A stretch of 64,000 nucleotides of DNA from Desulfitobacterium metallireducens DSM 15288 (lineage in GTDB: Bacteria > Bacillota > Desulfitobacteriia > Desulfitobacteriales > Desulfitobacteriaceae): NCBI RefSeq assembly GCF_000231405.2, contig NZ_CP007032.1, positions 3,038,001 to 3,102,000 on the forward strand. The letters run 5' to 3'. Below, in pieces: positions 27,657 to 36,587 of the stretch. Both the position numbers and the translations under genes were made by a program. Position 1 is the first letter of the stretch; each line of letters starts with the position of its first letter. The notes under the pieces are model-generated. The model had not been told where the DNA came from, searched no databases, and saw only the letters and a list, made by a program, of their open reading frames with translations.

Positions 27657-28767
27657 TTATTTTGCAGTTTTAGTGCTTTGCAAGTAGGCCGCAATGAATT
27701 CATCAATTTCGCCATCCATAACCGCAGCAACATTGGCAGTCTCCACATTGGTTCGATGGTCTTTAACCATATTATACGGATGGAACACATATGAACGAAT
27801 TTGGCTACCCCAAGCGATTTCTTGTTGTTCCCCACGGATTTCAGAGATCTCATCTGCTTGTTGTTGGCGCTTAAGCTCTAACAGTTTGGCTTTAAGAACC
27901 CGCATCACATACGCACGGTTTTGAATTTGGGAGCGTTCACTCTGACACGCCACTACGATTCCTGTCGGTAAGTGAGTAATCCTCACTGCTGAGCTTGTTT
28001 TATTGATATGCTGACCACCCGCACCACTTGCTCGGTAAGTGTCAACTTTAAGCTCATCGGGATTGATCATGATTTCAGAATCATCCTCTTCCACTTCCGG
28101 TATAACATCTACTGAAGCAAAAGAGGTGTGCCTACGCCCAGCTGCATCAAAGGGCGAGATCCGTACGAGACGGTGAACCCCTTTCTCTGATTTGGCGTAA
28201 CCATACGCATTCTCACCCGCGATTGAAATCGTAGCGCTCTTGATTCCAGCCTCATCGCCTGGAAGCAAGTCCATGGTTTCCACTTTATAGCCACGCCGTT
28301 CACCCCAGCGGACATACATCCGGTAGAGCATGGAAACCCAATCTTGGGCTTCTGTACCTCCTGCACCCGCGTGTAAAGTCAAAATAGTATTATTCTGATC
28401 ATAAGGGTTACTGAGAAGGATCTCAAGTTCCAGTTTCTCAAAAATCCCCTGCAATTCCTTAACTTCTGTCTCAACTTCTGTCTCGAGAGAATTATCTTCC
28501 TCCTCCGTCGCCAGTTCGTAAAGCACAGTCAAGTCCTCAAACTTCGCATGAAGATCCTCATACATTTTAACTTTTGCTTGCTGAAAGCCGAGTTCTTGCA
28601 TAACCTTCTGGGCAGAATCAGGATCGTCCCAAAAATCCGGGCGAGTCAAATCCAATTCTAAAATACTAATTTTATCCTTACGCTGAGCGACGTCAAAGAG
28701 AAACCCTCAAATCGGCTAAGCGCATTTCTAAACTTTCAAGCTCTCTTTTCCAGTCAGCTACTAACAC
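27657..28767 (-). CDS. prfB: Peptide chain release factor 2, with +1 programmed frameshift
   Basis: Release factor for UGA and UAA stop codons. Translation starts at the GTG at 28767 (SD AAAGGGATG) and reads 24 codons (ending ...ADLRVSL) to an in-frame TGA at 28695-28693. The +1 frame continues with [10 protein letters not shown]... into the 332-codon main frame. The slippery site reads AGG GTT TCT CTT TGA C. The main part has the GGQ motif ([18 protein letters not shown]) for peptidyl hydrolysis and the SPF motif ([13 protein letters not shown]) that reads the stop codon. Total about 370 aa, normal for RF2. Autoregulation by frameshifting is established for this family. Confidence 0.97.
28692..28707 (-). 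other. Programmed +1 frameshift site of prfB
   Basis: Minus-strand AGG GTT TCT CTT TGA C: an SD-like AGGG upstream, CTT slippery codon, in-frame UGA followed by C (poor termination context). The same CUU-UGA-C arrangement controls RF2 synthesis in many bacteria. Reading in the new frame restores a conserved N-terminus. Confidence 0.96.
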
Positions 28768-28823
28768 TTATTTCATCCCTTTCAGTTGTATTGCGAGAGC
28801 ATGTTCTGACAATGGCGCTTGCC

Positions 28824-28848
28824 TATCAAACTAGGGTTCAGTTTGATA
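28824..28848 (-). terminator. Hairpin after secA
   Basis: TATCAAAC / GTTTGATA stem with a 9-base loop, in the 152-base gap between secA and prfB. No U-tract on the minus strand, so it may only attenuate read-through. Confidence 0.45.
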
Positions 28849-28919
28849 ACGGCTCGCTTAAAGTCTTCACCTGCTTCTCGCAATTCATTTAGTATTATTA
28901 TAGTATTATTCTGTGGTCT

Positions 28920-31421
28920 TTACTCAGCTCCGTGGCAGTTCTTATACTTTTTCCCGCTTCCACAAGGGCAAAGGTCATTGCGTCCAATTTTAGGTCCCTC
29001 ATTATGCACAGGGCGTGCTGGTTCCTCTTGATCCCGATTTGTATGGATGTGTTGAGGTTCTTCCGGAGCTTGCTCCCTCACCTGTGGTGCAACTCTCATC
29101 ATATAGCGAACAATATCTTCCTCAATTGAATCAATCATGCCCTGGAACATATCATAAGCTTCATGTTTATACTCCACAAGAGGATTCTTTTGACCATAAG
29201 CACGCAGGCCAATTCCTTCACGCATCTGATCCATAGCATCTAAGTGATCCATCCATTTGCCGTCTACAACTTGTAGCATGACCGCACGTTCGATTTCGCG
29301 CATCAACTCAGAGCCAAAAGCATTCTCTCTCGCTTCATACAAAGCAATCGTTTTATCTAATAATAGCTCGACAACTTCTTCCTTGTTCATATTCACAACT
29401 TGATCAGCCGTAATATCGTGGTTGGGTAAGAAGTTAGTATCGATATACTCTACAAAGCTATCCAATTCCCATTCTTCCGGGTAGGAACTTTCTCTACTAA
29501 AGATATCAACCGTGTCATTAACGACCTTTTTGATATACTCCATAATATTTTCACGGAGATTTTCGCCCATCAGAACCATACGGCGTTGTGCATAAATGAT
29601 TTCCCGTTGTTGATTCATGACATCATCATAGTCAAGTACATTTTTCCGAATCTCAAAGTTCCGGTTTTCAACGCGATGTTGGGCCGTTTCTATCGAACGG
29701 GTAATCATTTTCGACGTAATCGGAATGCTATCGTCCATGCCCAACTTATCCATAATCCCCATAATATTCTCGGCACCGAAAAGGCGCATCAAATCGTCCT
29801 CCAAAGAAATGAAGAACTGTGAAGAACCAGGATCTCCTTGCCGTCCGGCACGTCCCCGTAACTGATTATCAATCCGGCGCGATTCATGGCGTTCCGTACC
29901 GATGATATGCAAACCACCCAGTTCGGATACTCCCTCGCCCAAGATAATATCTGTCCCCCGGCCTGCCATATTCGTCGCAATGGTGACCATGTCACGCTGT
30001 CCAGCTCCAGCTACGATTTCAGCTTCTCTTTCATGATATTTAGCATTCAAGACTTGGTGCGGAACGCCTCGTCTCTCCAGCAAAGCGCTCAATCTTTCGG
30101 ATTTATCAACAGAGACCGTACCAACTAGAATCGGTTGTCCCTTGGCATGACGCTCTACAATCTCATCGACAACAGCCTCAAACTTACCCTTTTCCGTTCG
30201 ATAAACGACGTCGGGTATATCCTCACGTCGCGCGGGTTTATTCGTAGGTATGACGACAACATCAAGTTTATAAATTTTCTTAAATTCAGGTTCCTCAGTC
30301 AAGGCCGTACCTGTCATTCCGGCAAGTTTGTCATACATCCGGAAATAATTTTGGAAGGTAATCGTTGCTAACGTTTGCGATTCCTTCTCAATCTTCACGC
30401 CCTCTTTGGCTTCAATTGCCTGATGGAGCCCTTCACTATACCGCCGGCCGAACATCAAGCGTCCTGTAAATTCATCGACAATAATGACTTGTCCATCTTT
30501 TACAACATAATCACGATCCAGCTTGAAGAGAGCATGTGCTTTTAAGCCTTGATTCACATGATGCGTTAACTCGGTATGAACATCATCATACAGATTCTCA
30601 ATACCGAGCATGGTTTCGACTCGGCTGACCCCTTTTTCTGTTAGGGTCACCACTTTGTCTTTTTCGTTCAAATTATAATCTTCTTCGGGTTTTAAACGAG
30701 GAATGATTTGAGCGACCCGATAATATAGCTCAGTAGGCTTATCCGCCTCACCCGAAATGATCAAAGGAGTCCGAGCTTCATCGATTAAAATTGAGTCTAC
30801 TTCGTCCACAATTGAAAAATTCAAATCACGTTGTACCAGAGCTTCTGGACGTGTGACCATATTATCTCGTAAGTAGTCAAAACCAAATTCGTTATTCGTT
30901 CCGTATGTTATATCCGCAGCATAACTTTCGCGGCGTTCAGCATAATTTAAGCCATGCACAATCAGCCCTACAGATAACCCCAAAAATTGGTGAATCTGTC
31001 CCATCCATTCACTGTCACGACGAGCTAAATAGTCATTGACTGTAATAACATGAACTCCTCTGCCTGTCAAAGCATTAAGGTAAGAGGGTAGAGTCGCCAC
31101 GAGGGTTTTCCCTTCCCCTGTACGCATCTCAGCAATACGGCCATCATGCAAAACCATACCGCCGACTAATTGCACATCATAATGCCGTTGCCCGATGACC
31201 CTGCGTGAAGCTTCACGAACGACAGCAAAGGCCTCCGGTAAAAGATCGTCAAGGCTTTCTCCATTTTCTAACCTTTGTTTAAATTCATCAGTCTTTCCTC
31301 GCAAATCTTCATCACTTAAAGCCTGTATCTCCGGTTCGAGCGCGTTAATGACCTGTACGCGTTTCTGGTACTTTTTCACTTCTCGCGCATTGTCATCTAG
31401 AAAGTTTTTTAAAAACCCCAT
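28920..31421 (-). CDS. secA: Preprotein translocase ATPase SecA
   Basis: 833 aa motor of Sec export, acting at SecYEG. Walker [15 protein letters not shown] (about 100), [15 protein letters not shown] (about 205), [17 protein letters not shown], and [13 protein letters not shown] (about 490). The C-terminus ends with the zinc-binding SEC-C motif [14 protein letters not shown], needed for SecB or ribosome contact. Start ATG at 31421 ([18 protein letters not shown]) after AAAGGTGGATC; the GTG at 31433 overlaps the site. Own promoter upstream. Confidence 0.98.
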   Translation of the reverse strand: MGFLKNFLDDNAREVKKYQKRVQVINALEPEIQALSDEDLRGKTDEFKQRLENGESLDDLLPEAFAVVREASRRVIGQRHYDVQLVGGMVLHDGRIAEMRTGEGKTLVATLPSYLNALTGRGVHVITVNDYLARRDSEWMGQIHQFLGLSVGLIVHGLNYAERRESYAADITYGTNNEFGFDYLRDNMVTRPEALVQRDLNFSIVDEVDSILIDEARTPLIISGEADKPTELYYRVAQIIPRLKPEEDYNLNEKDKVVTLTEKGVSRVETMLGIENLYDDVHTELTHHVNQGLKAHALFKLDRDYVVKDGQVIIVDEFTGRLMFGRRYSEGLHQAIEAKEGVKIEKESQTLATITFQNYFRMYDKLAGMTGTALTEEPEFKKIYKLDVVVIPTNKPARREDIPDVVYRTEKGKFEAVVDEIVERHAKGQPILVGTVSVDKSERLSALLERRGVPHQVLNAKYHEREAEIVAGAGQRDMVTIATNMAGRGTDIILGEGVSELGGLHIIGTERHESRRIDNQLRGRAGRQGDPGSSQFFISLEDDLMRLFGAENIMGIMDKLGMDDSIPITSKMITRSIETAQHRVENRNFEIRKNVLDYDDVMNQQREIIYAQRRMVLMGENLRENIMEYIKKVVNDTVDIFSRESSYPEEWELDSFVEYIDTNFLPNHDITADQVVNMNKEEVVELLLDKTIALYEARENAFGSELMREIERAVMLQVVDGKWMDHLDAMDQMREGIGLRAYGQKNPLVEYKHEAYDMFQGMIDSIEEDIVRYMMRVAPQVREQAPEEPQHIHTNRDQEEPARPVHNEGPKIGRNDLCPCGSGKKYKNCHGAE

Positions 31422-31460
31422 TAACAGATCCACCTTTCAAATGTCCCAGCGTATCATCTC

Positions 31461-31489
31461 ATTTTAGCATTACCCCACTTTAGGTGCAA
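31461..31489 (-). promoter_or_regulatory. Candidate secA promoter
   Basis: On the minus strand TTGCAC, 17-base spacer, TAAAAT, ending 40 bases before the secA start. Good sigma-A match. Confidence 0.65.
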
Positions 31490-31548
31490 CTCTGATCGTA
31501 TAAACAGCCGGAAAAATTTGGTTTAAGCATTTCAAATAAGGAACAGAT

Positions 31549-31578
31549 AAAAGAGGCCGTACAAAACAGGCCTCTTTT
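31549..31578 (-). terminator. Rho-independent terminator after hpf
   Basis: AAAAGAGGCC / GGCCTCTTTT perfect arms with a 10-base loop, 29 bases after the hpf stop; followed by T-rich sequence on the minus strand. Confidence 0.85.
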
Positions 31579-31607
31579 CAGAGAATATTCATATTCAGAT
31601 CTATAAC

Positions 31608-32135
31608 CTATGCTTCCGGTTCTAACAAACCATAATCGCCATTATATCTGCGGTAAACCACATTCACAGCCTGACTATCCGAATTCGTAAATACGAAGAA
31701 GTTGTGCCCAATGAGATTCATCTGCATGATGGCTTCCTCTACGGACATCGGTTTCAAGGTGAACTTCTTATCCCGAACAACTTTTTCCTCTTCGTCTTCA
31801 ATTTCCACCGGATGCGCGGGTTCATGGTCTTTCAAGACTTTTGAACGCATCCGTTTGTTAATCCGGGTCCGATATTTATCAATTTGACGTTCTAGCTTTT
31901 CAACCACGAGGTCAATGGAAGCATACATATCTGTGCTTTCTTCTTCTCCACGCAGGATAATTCCATGAATAGGGGCTGTGACTTCTACCCGGTGGCGTCC
32001 TTCTTCTACCAGCAAGGTCACTTTGACATCCATAAACTCATCTGAGTATTTTTCAAGTTTGCCGACGCGTTTCAACACATACTCTTTCAGGGCATCCGTA
32101 ACTTCAATATGTTTGCCTCGAATCATGATGTTCAT
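31608..32135 (-). CDS. hpf: Ribosome hibernation-promoting factor, long form
   Basis: 175 aa. N-terminal domain (IMIRGKHIEVTDALKEYVLKR..., about 1-95) binds the decoding site of 30S; C-terminal domain (about 118-175, containing VVRDKKFTLKPMSVEEAIMQ and FTNSDSQAVNVVYRR) dimerises two ribosomes. The long form makes 100S ribosomes in stationary phase. Start ATG after AAAGGGGG. Single gene with its own terminator; promoter not clear. Confidence 0.96.
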   Translation of the reverse strand: MNIMIRGKHIEVTDALKEYVLKRVGKLEKYSDEFMDVKVTLLVEEGRHRVEVTAPIHGIILRGEEESTDMYASIDLVVEKLERQIDKYRTRINKRMRSKVLKDHEPAHPVEIEDEEEKVVRDKKFTLKPMSVEEAIMQMNLIGHNFFVFTNSDSQAVNVVYRRYNGDYGLLEPEA

Positions 32136-32227
32136 AGTTTGAACCCCCTTTTAATCAGCTTAATTGTAATATTCCCTATTTCACGAAAAAATCCTGCTGA
32201 ATTTGAACTATAATTTTTCCTTCGTAA

Positions 32228-32266
32228 ATAAAAAGAGAATCGTTGTACATTATTTCAACAATTCTC
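32228..32266 (-). terminator. Rho-independent terminator after cold-shock gene
   Basis: GAGAATTGTTG / CAACGATTCTC stem on the minus strand, followed by TTTTTATTTACG. About 70 bases after the csp stop. Confidence 0.8.
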
Positions 32267-32336
32267 CTTTTCAATACCTGTAAAAGTTTATTATCTATAG
32301 TTCATAGAAAATTTTATACTTCGTGCCTCTGAGATC

Positions 32337-32543
32337 TTACTGAACACTTACACTTACAACATTCGAGGCTTGCTCTCCACGCGGCCCCTGAATGACATCA
32401 AATTCGACCCCCTGGCCTTCTTCCAAGGTGCGAAAACCATCACCCATGATGGAGGAAAAGTGCACAAAAATGTCCTGTCCGTTTTCACCCTCGATAAATC
32501 CATATCCTTTTTGCTTACTAAACCATTTGACTTTACCTAACAC
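32337..32543 (-). CDS. csp: Cold-shock protein
   Basis: 68 aa OB-fold single-stranded nucleic acid binder. RNP1-like KGYGFIEG and RNP2-like IFVHFSSI are present. Starts with GTG, ten bases after GGAGGT. RNA chaperones of this kind melt mRNA structure, and their own mRNAs are often temperature-regulated; the hairpin just upstream (see 32545-32584) suggests this here. No other gene is linked to it; it has its own terminator. Confidence 0.95.
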   Translation of the reverse strand: MLGKVKWFSKQKGYGFIEGENGQDIFVHFSSIMGDGFRTLEEGQGVEFDVIQGPRGEQASNVVSVSVQ

Positions 32544-32544
32544 T

Positions 32545-32584
32545 GAAAAACTACCTCCTTGAATTTGGCCACTTGGAGGTTTTC
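32545..32584 (-). promoter_or_regulatory. Hairpin that can mask the csp ribosome binding site
   Basis: On the minus strand GAAAACCTCC pairs with GGAGGTAGTTTTTC across a 16-base loop. The second arm contains the Shine-Dalgarno GGAGGT of the cold-shock gene, and the first arm is its exact complement ACCTCC. This would block ribosome binding until the stem opens or an alternative fold forms. Confidence 0.55.
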
Positions 32585-32654
32585 AAAAAAGAAAACACTT
32601 GCCATAAGCCTTACTCCATGAGGATAACCAAAAAATGCCCATTTTAAACACGAA

Positions 32655-32677
32655 AGGTGGAGCCTACAACTCCACCT
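32655..32677 (-). terminator. Terminator after the amino-acid ABC ATPase gene
   Basis: AGGTGGAG / CTCCACCT arms with a 7-base loop, followed by TTTCGTGTTTAA on the minus strand, about 50 bases after the ATPase stop. Confidence 0.7.
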
Positions 32678-32729
32678 GCAATCAATCGATTCCTTGATTT
32701 ACCTAATCGCCTAAGCTTTCTCCTTGCAC

Positions 32730-33449
32730 TTAGAGAATTTTGCTTAAGAAGGATTGGGTCCTAGAATTCTGAGGATTTCCAAAAACCTCTTCCGGTTTCC
32801 CTTCTTCCATAATAATGCCCTCATCCATGAAAATGACTCGATCTCCAACCTCGCGTGCAAACCCCATTTCATGGGTCACGACAACCATCGTCATTCCTTC
32901 ACGTGCCAAATCTTTCATAACCCCAAGAACCTCACCGACCATTTCTGGATCAAGTGCTGAAGTGGGCTCGTCAAAAAGCATAACTTTGGGTTTCATCGCT
33001 AAGGCTCTGGCAATCGCAACACGTTGTTGCTGCCCACCAGAAAGCCGGTCTGGATATTCGTGAGCCTTATCCACTAAGCCTACTTTTTTCAGAAGCTCCA
33101 TCGCGTTTTCTTCCGCTTCCTTTTTTTCTGTTTTACGAACAACGCCCGGAGCCAACATAATATTCTGCAAAGCGGTCATATGCGGGAAAAGATTAAAACG
33201 CTGAAAGACCATGCCAACTTCGCGACGAATGGCATTGACATTCGTATCCGAATTGAGAGGAATATCATCGACTACAATCTCTCCACTAGTGGGCTCTTCA
33301 AGTTTATTTAAACATCGTAAAAATGTGCTTTTGCCTGAGCCACTGGGTCCAATGACAACGACGACTTCCTTTGCTTTGATATGGCAGTCTATTCCACGGA
33401 GAACTTCAAGTTTGCCGAACGATTTATGCAGATTTCTAACGATTATCAC
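32730..33449 (-). CDS. Polar amino-acid ABC transporter, ATP-binding protein
   Basis: 239 aa of the GlnQ/HisP type. Walker [14 protein letters not shown] (about 34), signature [14 protein letters not shown] (about 135), Walker [18 protein letters not shown], and VTHEMGF (switch His). Starts with GTG after AAAGGAGG, overlapping the permease gene by 14 bases. Energises uptake of a polar amino acid; the ligand is set by the two binding proteins encoded upstream. Confidence 0.94.
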   Translation of the reverse strand: MIIVRNLHKSFGKLEVLRGIDCHIKAKEVVVVIGPSGSGKSTFLRCLNKLEEPTSGEIVVDDIPLNSDTNVNAIRREVGMVFQRFNLFPHMTALQNIMLAPGVVRKTEKKEAEENAMELLKKVGLVDKAHEYPDRLSGGQQQRVAIARALAMKPKVMLFDEPTSALDPEMVGEVLGVMKDLAREGMTMVVVTHEMGFAREVGDRVIFMDEGIIMEEGKPEEVFGNPQNSRTQSFLSKIL

Positions 33450-34113
33450 TCTTACCGAACCTCCTTTCGGTATAGCTGACCACGCGAGAAAGAACGAGGG
33501 TCATTGCTAGATAAATAAGTGCAACCTCAATGTAGATCGGGAACGGTTGGAAAGTCCGTCCGACAATAATTTTCCCGGCATACATTAAATCTTCCAAAGC
33601 GATAAAAGCAACCAATGATGAATCCTTGAGGAGAGCAATAAATTCATTGCCCAGCGGCGGAATAACGCGTTTAAAAGCTTGAGGGAGAACAACATACCAC
33701 ATTGCCTGAGCTTGAGTCATACCCAAAGAACGGGCAGCCTCTGATTGTCCCCGATCTATCGATTGGATTCCTGAGCGAAAGATCTCCGCAATATACGCTC
33801 CGGAGTTTAATCCCATTGCACAAATCGCTGCAATATCCCTATAATTATCTGGAGGAGTGAAGTTCAAAAGTTGCGGGAGTGCAAAATAAACTAGAATTAT
33901 TTGGACTAGAAGGGGCGTTCCCCGAAAAAAGTCAATATAAGAAATAGCGATTCCTCTGAAAAGGCGCCTGCTGGATAACCTCATTAACGCCAAAAACAAA
34001 CCAAGAATAATACCTATACCTACGGCTCCTGCTGTAAGTTCTAACGTTATCTGTGCCCCTCTAAGTAAGGGCTTAAAACTAGGGATCATTAGGTCCCAAC
34101 GGATACCTCCCAC
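33436..34113 (-). CDS. Polar amino-acid ABC transporter, permease
   Basis: 225 aa membrane protein of the HisM/GlnP family. Hydrophobic segments at about 15-40, 55-80, 85-105, 150-170 and 185-205. The EAA loop is the stretch [20 protein letters not shown] with the conserved Glu-Ala-Ala. N-terminal hydrophobic half [19 protein letters not shown]. Starts with GTG after AGGAGGATTCCG. Own near-consensus promoter at 34152-34180. Confidence 0.93.
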   Translation of the reverse strand: MGGIRWDLMIPSFKPLLRGAQITLELTAGAVGIGIILGLFLALMRLSSRRLFRGIAISYIDFFRGTPLLVQIILVYFALPQLLNFTPPDNYRDIAAICAMGLNSGAYIAEIFRSGIQSIDRGQSEAARSLGMTQAQAMWYVVLPQAFKRVIPPLGNEFIALLKDSSLVAFIALEDLMYAGKIIVGRTFQPFPIYIEVALIYLAMTLVLSRVVSYTERRFGKSDNR

Positions 34114-34151
34114 CGGAATCCTCCTCTCAAAAACCTGATCATACCTTGGTC

Positions 34152-34180
34152 ATTATACATTTTTGCACATAATTATTCAA
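34152..34180 (-). promoter_or_regulatory. sigma-A promoter of the permease-ATPase unit
   Basis: TTGAAT, 17-base spacer, TATAAT on the minus strand, -10 about 38 bases upstream of the permease start. Identical hexamers to the two promoters at 35478-35506 and 36457-36485. Confidence 0.85.
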
Positions 34181-34225
34181 GCTAAGAAATTAAGCTTCCT
34201 TGTTGTCGTAAAGCTTAAAGACAGT

Positions 34226-34557
34226 CGCAAAACTTATGGTCGTGTAGTTTCGCGCCTTCCGTTCACTCTGGCGCTCCGAAACTGGTTCACTTGGCCTTCG
34301 TAGCAGCTATCTTCAGCGGATAAGCACTCTTTGGAGATAGCCGCTTCGAGCGAAAGTGTCCACCGGACATTTTCGTGCCAAACCTCTGGGCAATAGCCAA
34401 GGTACGTCGCTCCTGTGCGTCCATGCACCCGCGACATCAGGCCTTCCTTGGCCAAGTCCTCTGGCTGCGCTACGCTACGAAAGCCTTGTTCATCTGCACG
34501 TCCCTCCGCGAATCGTTCACTTCTATGCGCGGAACTACGCTTTCGGGTCTTTTGCAA
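34226..34557. repeat. Second large palindromic multi-hairpin element
   Basis: The 525-base gap between the permease and the binding-protein gene contains no supported gene. Outer arms 34226-34258 and 34527-34557 are complementary (shared GCAAAA, GTAGTT, CGCGC blocks at matching offsets). Inside are hairpins CGAAAGTGTCC/GGACATTTTCG (34351-34375) and a three-step stem 34396-34452 built of GCCAAGG/CCTTGGC, GTCGC/GCGAC and GTGC/GCAC. The rest of the gap holds the permease promoter and the binding-protein terminator. A 107-codon minus-strand frame covers it but looks like chance. Confidence 0.65.
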
Positions 34558-34582
34558 TAGTCGATAATGATTTTGAACACCG

Positions 34583-34614
34583 AAAGAGGGGCTGTTTTGC
34601 GACAGCCCCTCTTT
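34583..34614 (-). terminator. Terminator after binding-protein gene 2
   Basis: AAAGAGGGGCTG / CAGCCCCTCTTT perfect arms, 8-base loop, 25 bases after the stop codon; runs TCTTTCGG follow on the minus strand. Confidence 0.85.
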
Positions 34615-34638
34615 CTTTATCAGCGCTTTTCAATTCAA

Positions 34639-35442
34639 TTATTTAATGGCTGGTGCATCTACATTAAACCACTTTTTATAGATATCATTATATTTACCGG
34701 AATCCTGGAGTTTTTTCAAAGAAGCGTTGATCTTATCTTTAAGCTCATTGTTTCCCTTTTTCACAGCAATACCATAGTATTCTTTGCTGAAGTCTCCATT
34801 AACATATTGAATATTAAAGTTTGGATTTTGTTTAATAAAATAGAGAACGACAGGTGAATCTGCAACCACGGCATCAACTCCACCGTTCAGTAAGTCATTC
34901 ATTGCATCGGGGATCGCATCATATTTCATTGGAGTAATTCCCATTGCTTCAGCAACGGTTTGTCCGGTAGTACCACTTTGGACACCGACCTTTTTCCCTT
35001 TCAGGTCTGCAGCAGTCTTAATGGGAGAACCCTTTTTAACTGCAATAAATTGTTCAGCCATGAGATACTTTTCACTGAAATCCACACTCGCCTGACGGTC
35101 AGGTGTAATCGTCATAGCCGCAATAACAGCATCATAATTACCCGCTTGAAGAGAAGTCACTAGACCATCAAAAGCGGAATTTTCATATTGAACAGTGTAT
35201 CCCATATCATCAGCAATAGCCTTCATCAGGTCAATATCAAAACCTGTGGTATTATTTTTATCATCCACAAACTCAAATGGAGCAAAGGTCGGATCGGTTC
35301 CCACTTTAAGTGCTTTAGCACTGTCAGTCTTTGCTGCTTGTTTTGAAGCATCAGGTGCAGTGCTTGTATTCCCACATCCTGCTAACCCTACGGATAAAAT
35401 AACTAAAGAAGCTAAAGCTACTTTTAACCCTTTCTTAAACAC
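34639..35442 (-). CDS. Amino-acid ABC transporter substrate-binding lipoprotein (paralogue 2)
   Basis: 267 aa, family 3 solute-binding protein. Lipobox SVGLAGC (cysteine about residue 23). Mature domain starts with LKVGTDPTFAPFEFVDD, then GFDIDLMKAIADDMGY (ligand Asp) and the second lobe KKVGVQSGTTGQTVAEAM. About half of all positions match the paralogue at 35586 by eye. Starts with GTG after GAAAGGGGATA. The likely ligand is a polar amino acid; the two receptors probably share the permease and ATPase downstream. Confidence 0.93.
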   Translation of the reverse strand: MFKKGLKVALASLVILSVGLAGCGNTSTAPDASKQAAKTDSAKALKVGTDPTFAPFEFVDDKNNTTGFDIDLMKAIADDMGYTVQYENSAFDGLVTSLQAGNYDAVIAAMTITPDRQASVDFSEKYLMAEQFIAVKKGSPIKTAADLKGKKVGVQSGTTGQTVAEAMGITPMKYDAIPDAMNDLLNGGVDAVVADSPVVLYFIKQNPNFNIQYVNGDFSKEYYGIAVKKGNNELKDKINASLKKLQDSGKYNDIYKKWFNVDAPAIK

Positions 35443-35477
35443 GATTTATATCCCCTTTCAGATTTCATCAATATATG

Positions 35478-35506
35478 ATTATACACAAGGCTACAAATTT
35501 ATTCAA
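35478..35506 (-). promoter_or_regulatory. sigma-A promoter of binding-protein gene 2
   Basis: Minus strand TTGAAT, 17-base spacer, TATAAT, ending about 35 bases before the start codon. Confidence 0.85.
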
Positions 35507-35524
35507 TACTCGCCTAAAATGAAA

Positions 35525-35565
35525 AGGGCTGATGCACGAACTATAAGTTCATTGTGCAACACCCC
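35525..35565 (-). terminator. Terminator after binding-protein gene 1
   Basis: Nested hairpin with arms AGGGGTGTTGCAC / TGCATCAGCCC and an inner GAACTTATAGTTC palindrome, followed by TTTTCATTTT on the minus strand. Confidence 0.75.
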
Positions 35566-35585
35566 TAATCGATAAGCAATATCGA

Positions 35586-36389
35586 TTAAAGCTTTGGAGC
35601 CTCTCCATTAAACCATTTCTTATAAATTTCGCCGTATTTCCCATTATTCATTAGTTTTTTCAATGAAGTGTTGATTTTATCGGCTAATTCTTTATTATCT
35701 TGCTTAATGGCAATTCCATAATATTCTTTATCAAAGTTTCCTGAAATTGTAACAATATTTTTATCCGAATTTTGTTTAATAAAATAAGCAACAACGGGCG
35801 AATCAATGACAGCCGCCTCTACTCCGCCATTGATCAAGTCATTAAGCGCATCAGGTGCCGTATCATATTTTTGAGGGGTTATGCCCATTTTCTCAACAAC
35901 TTCCTGGCCTGTCGTTCCAACTTGAACCGCAACTTTCTTTCCTTTAAGATCGGCTTCAGACTTAATAGGAGAACCTTGCTTTACTGCAATAGACTGAGTT
36001 GCTTGAAAATACTTGTCTGTAAACAATACCGTTTTAGCCCGTTCTTCTGTAATCGTCATCGCTGAAATTACGGCGTCATATTTTCCTGCATTAAGAGAGG
36101 GAATTAAGCCATCAAAAGTTGCCGTTTCAAAATTAACTTTATAGCCCATATCTTCCCCGATCGCATTCATTAAATCAACGTCAAAGCCTTCAGGTTTCTG
36201 TTGCTCATTCATATACTCCATCGGGGCATAAGCAATATCCGACCCGATTTTAAGAACTTTCTCACTTGAAGTACTACCCGAGTCCTTTTGTGCAGGTTCT
36301 TTAGCAGTTTGTGTTCCTCCACATCCTGCCAGCCCTAGCAAGCTTACAACTAAGACGCTAGCTATGCCTGCTTTAAATAACTTCTTCAT
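35586..36389 (-). CDS. Amino-acid ABC transporter substrate-binding lipoprotein (paralogue 1)
   Basis: 267 aa from the ATG at 36389 (SD AAGGGG); a TTG at 36416 would add nine residues containing the site itself. Lipobox LGLAGC. Mature lobe 1 has LKIGSDIAYAPMEYMNEQQK and GFDVDLMNAIGEDMGY; lobe 2 has GKKVAVQVGTTGQEVVEKMG. Same length as paralogue 2, from which it probably arose by tandem duplication. May widen the ligand range of one transporter. Confidence 0.93.
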   Translation of the reverse strand: MKKLFKAGIASVLVVSLLGLAGCGGTQTAKEPAQKDSGSTSSEKVLKIGSDIAYAPMEYMNEQQKPEGFDVDLMNAIGEDMGYKVNFETATFDGLIPSLNAGKYDAVISAMTITEERAKTVLFTDKYFQATQSIAVKQGSPIKSEADLKGKKVAVQVGTTGQEVVEKMGITPQKYDTAPDALNDLINGGVEAAVIDSPVVAYFIKQNSDKNIVTISGNFDKEYYGIAIKQDNKELADKINTSLKKLMNNGKYGEIYKKWFNGEAPKL

Positions 36390-36456
36390 TTTTCTTTTCC
36401 CCTTCCATCTCAACAAAAATTACCCTCTATTTTCTCCTAGGAAACATCTTGTTGTA

Positions 36457-36485
36457 ATTATACACACTTATGTATTTTTATTCAA
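36457..36485 (-). promoter_or_regulatory. sigma-A promoter of binding-protein gene 1
   Basis: Minus strand TTGAAT, 17-base spacer, TATAAT, about 68 bases before the ATG. Confidence 0.85.
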
Positions 36486-36536
36486 CTGGCATTTGCACAA
36501 ATTTCTGCTCTATTTATTAATATTTAATTAATAATA

Positions 36537-36565
36537 AAAGGCATTGGGCCTAGCCCAATGCCTTT
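36537..36565 (-). terminator. Terminator after the zinc-ribbon gene
   Basis: AAAGGCATTGGGC / GCCCAATGCCTTT perfect arms with a 3-base loop, 22 bases after the stop; the stem ends in CCTTTTATTATT on the minus strand. Confidence 0.9.
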
Positions 36566-36587
36566 CTATGTTCGCGTATATTACCGA

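Noticed and set aside
34234-34557. A 107-codon minus-strand open frame within the second palindrome
   Set aside because: It has no good ribosome site, lies wholly inside the inverted repeat, and its Arg/Ser-rich sequence has no recognisable domain. I treat it as a by-product of the GC-rich palindrome.
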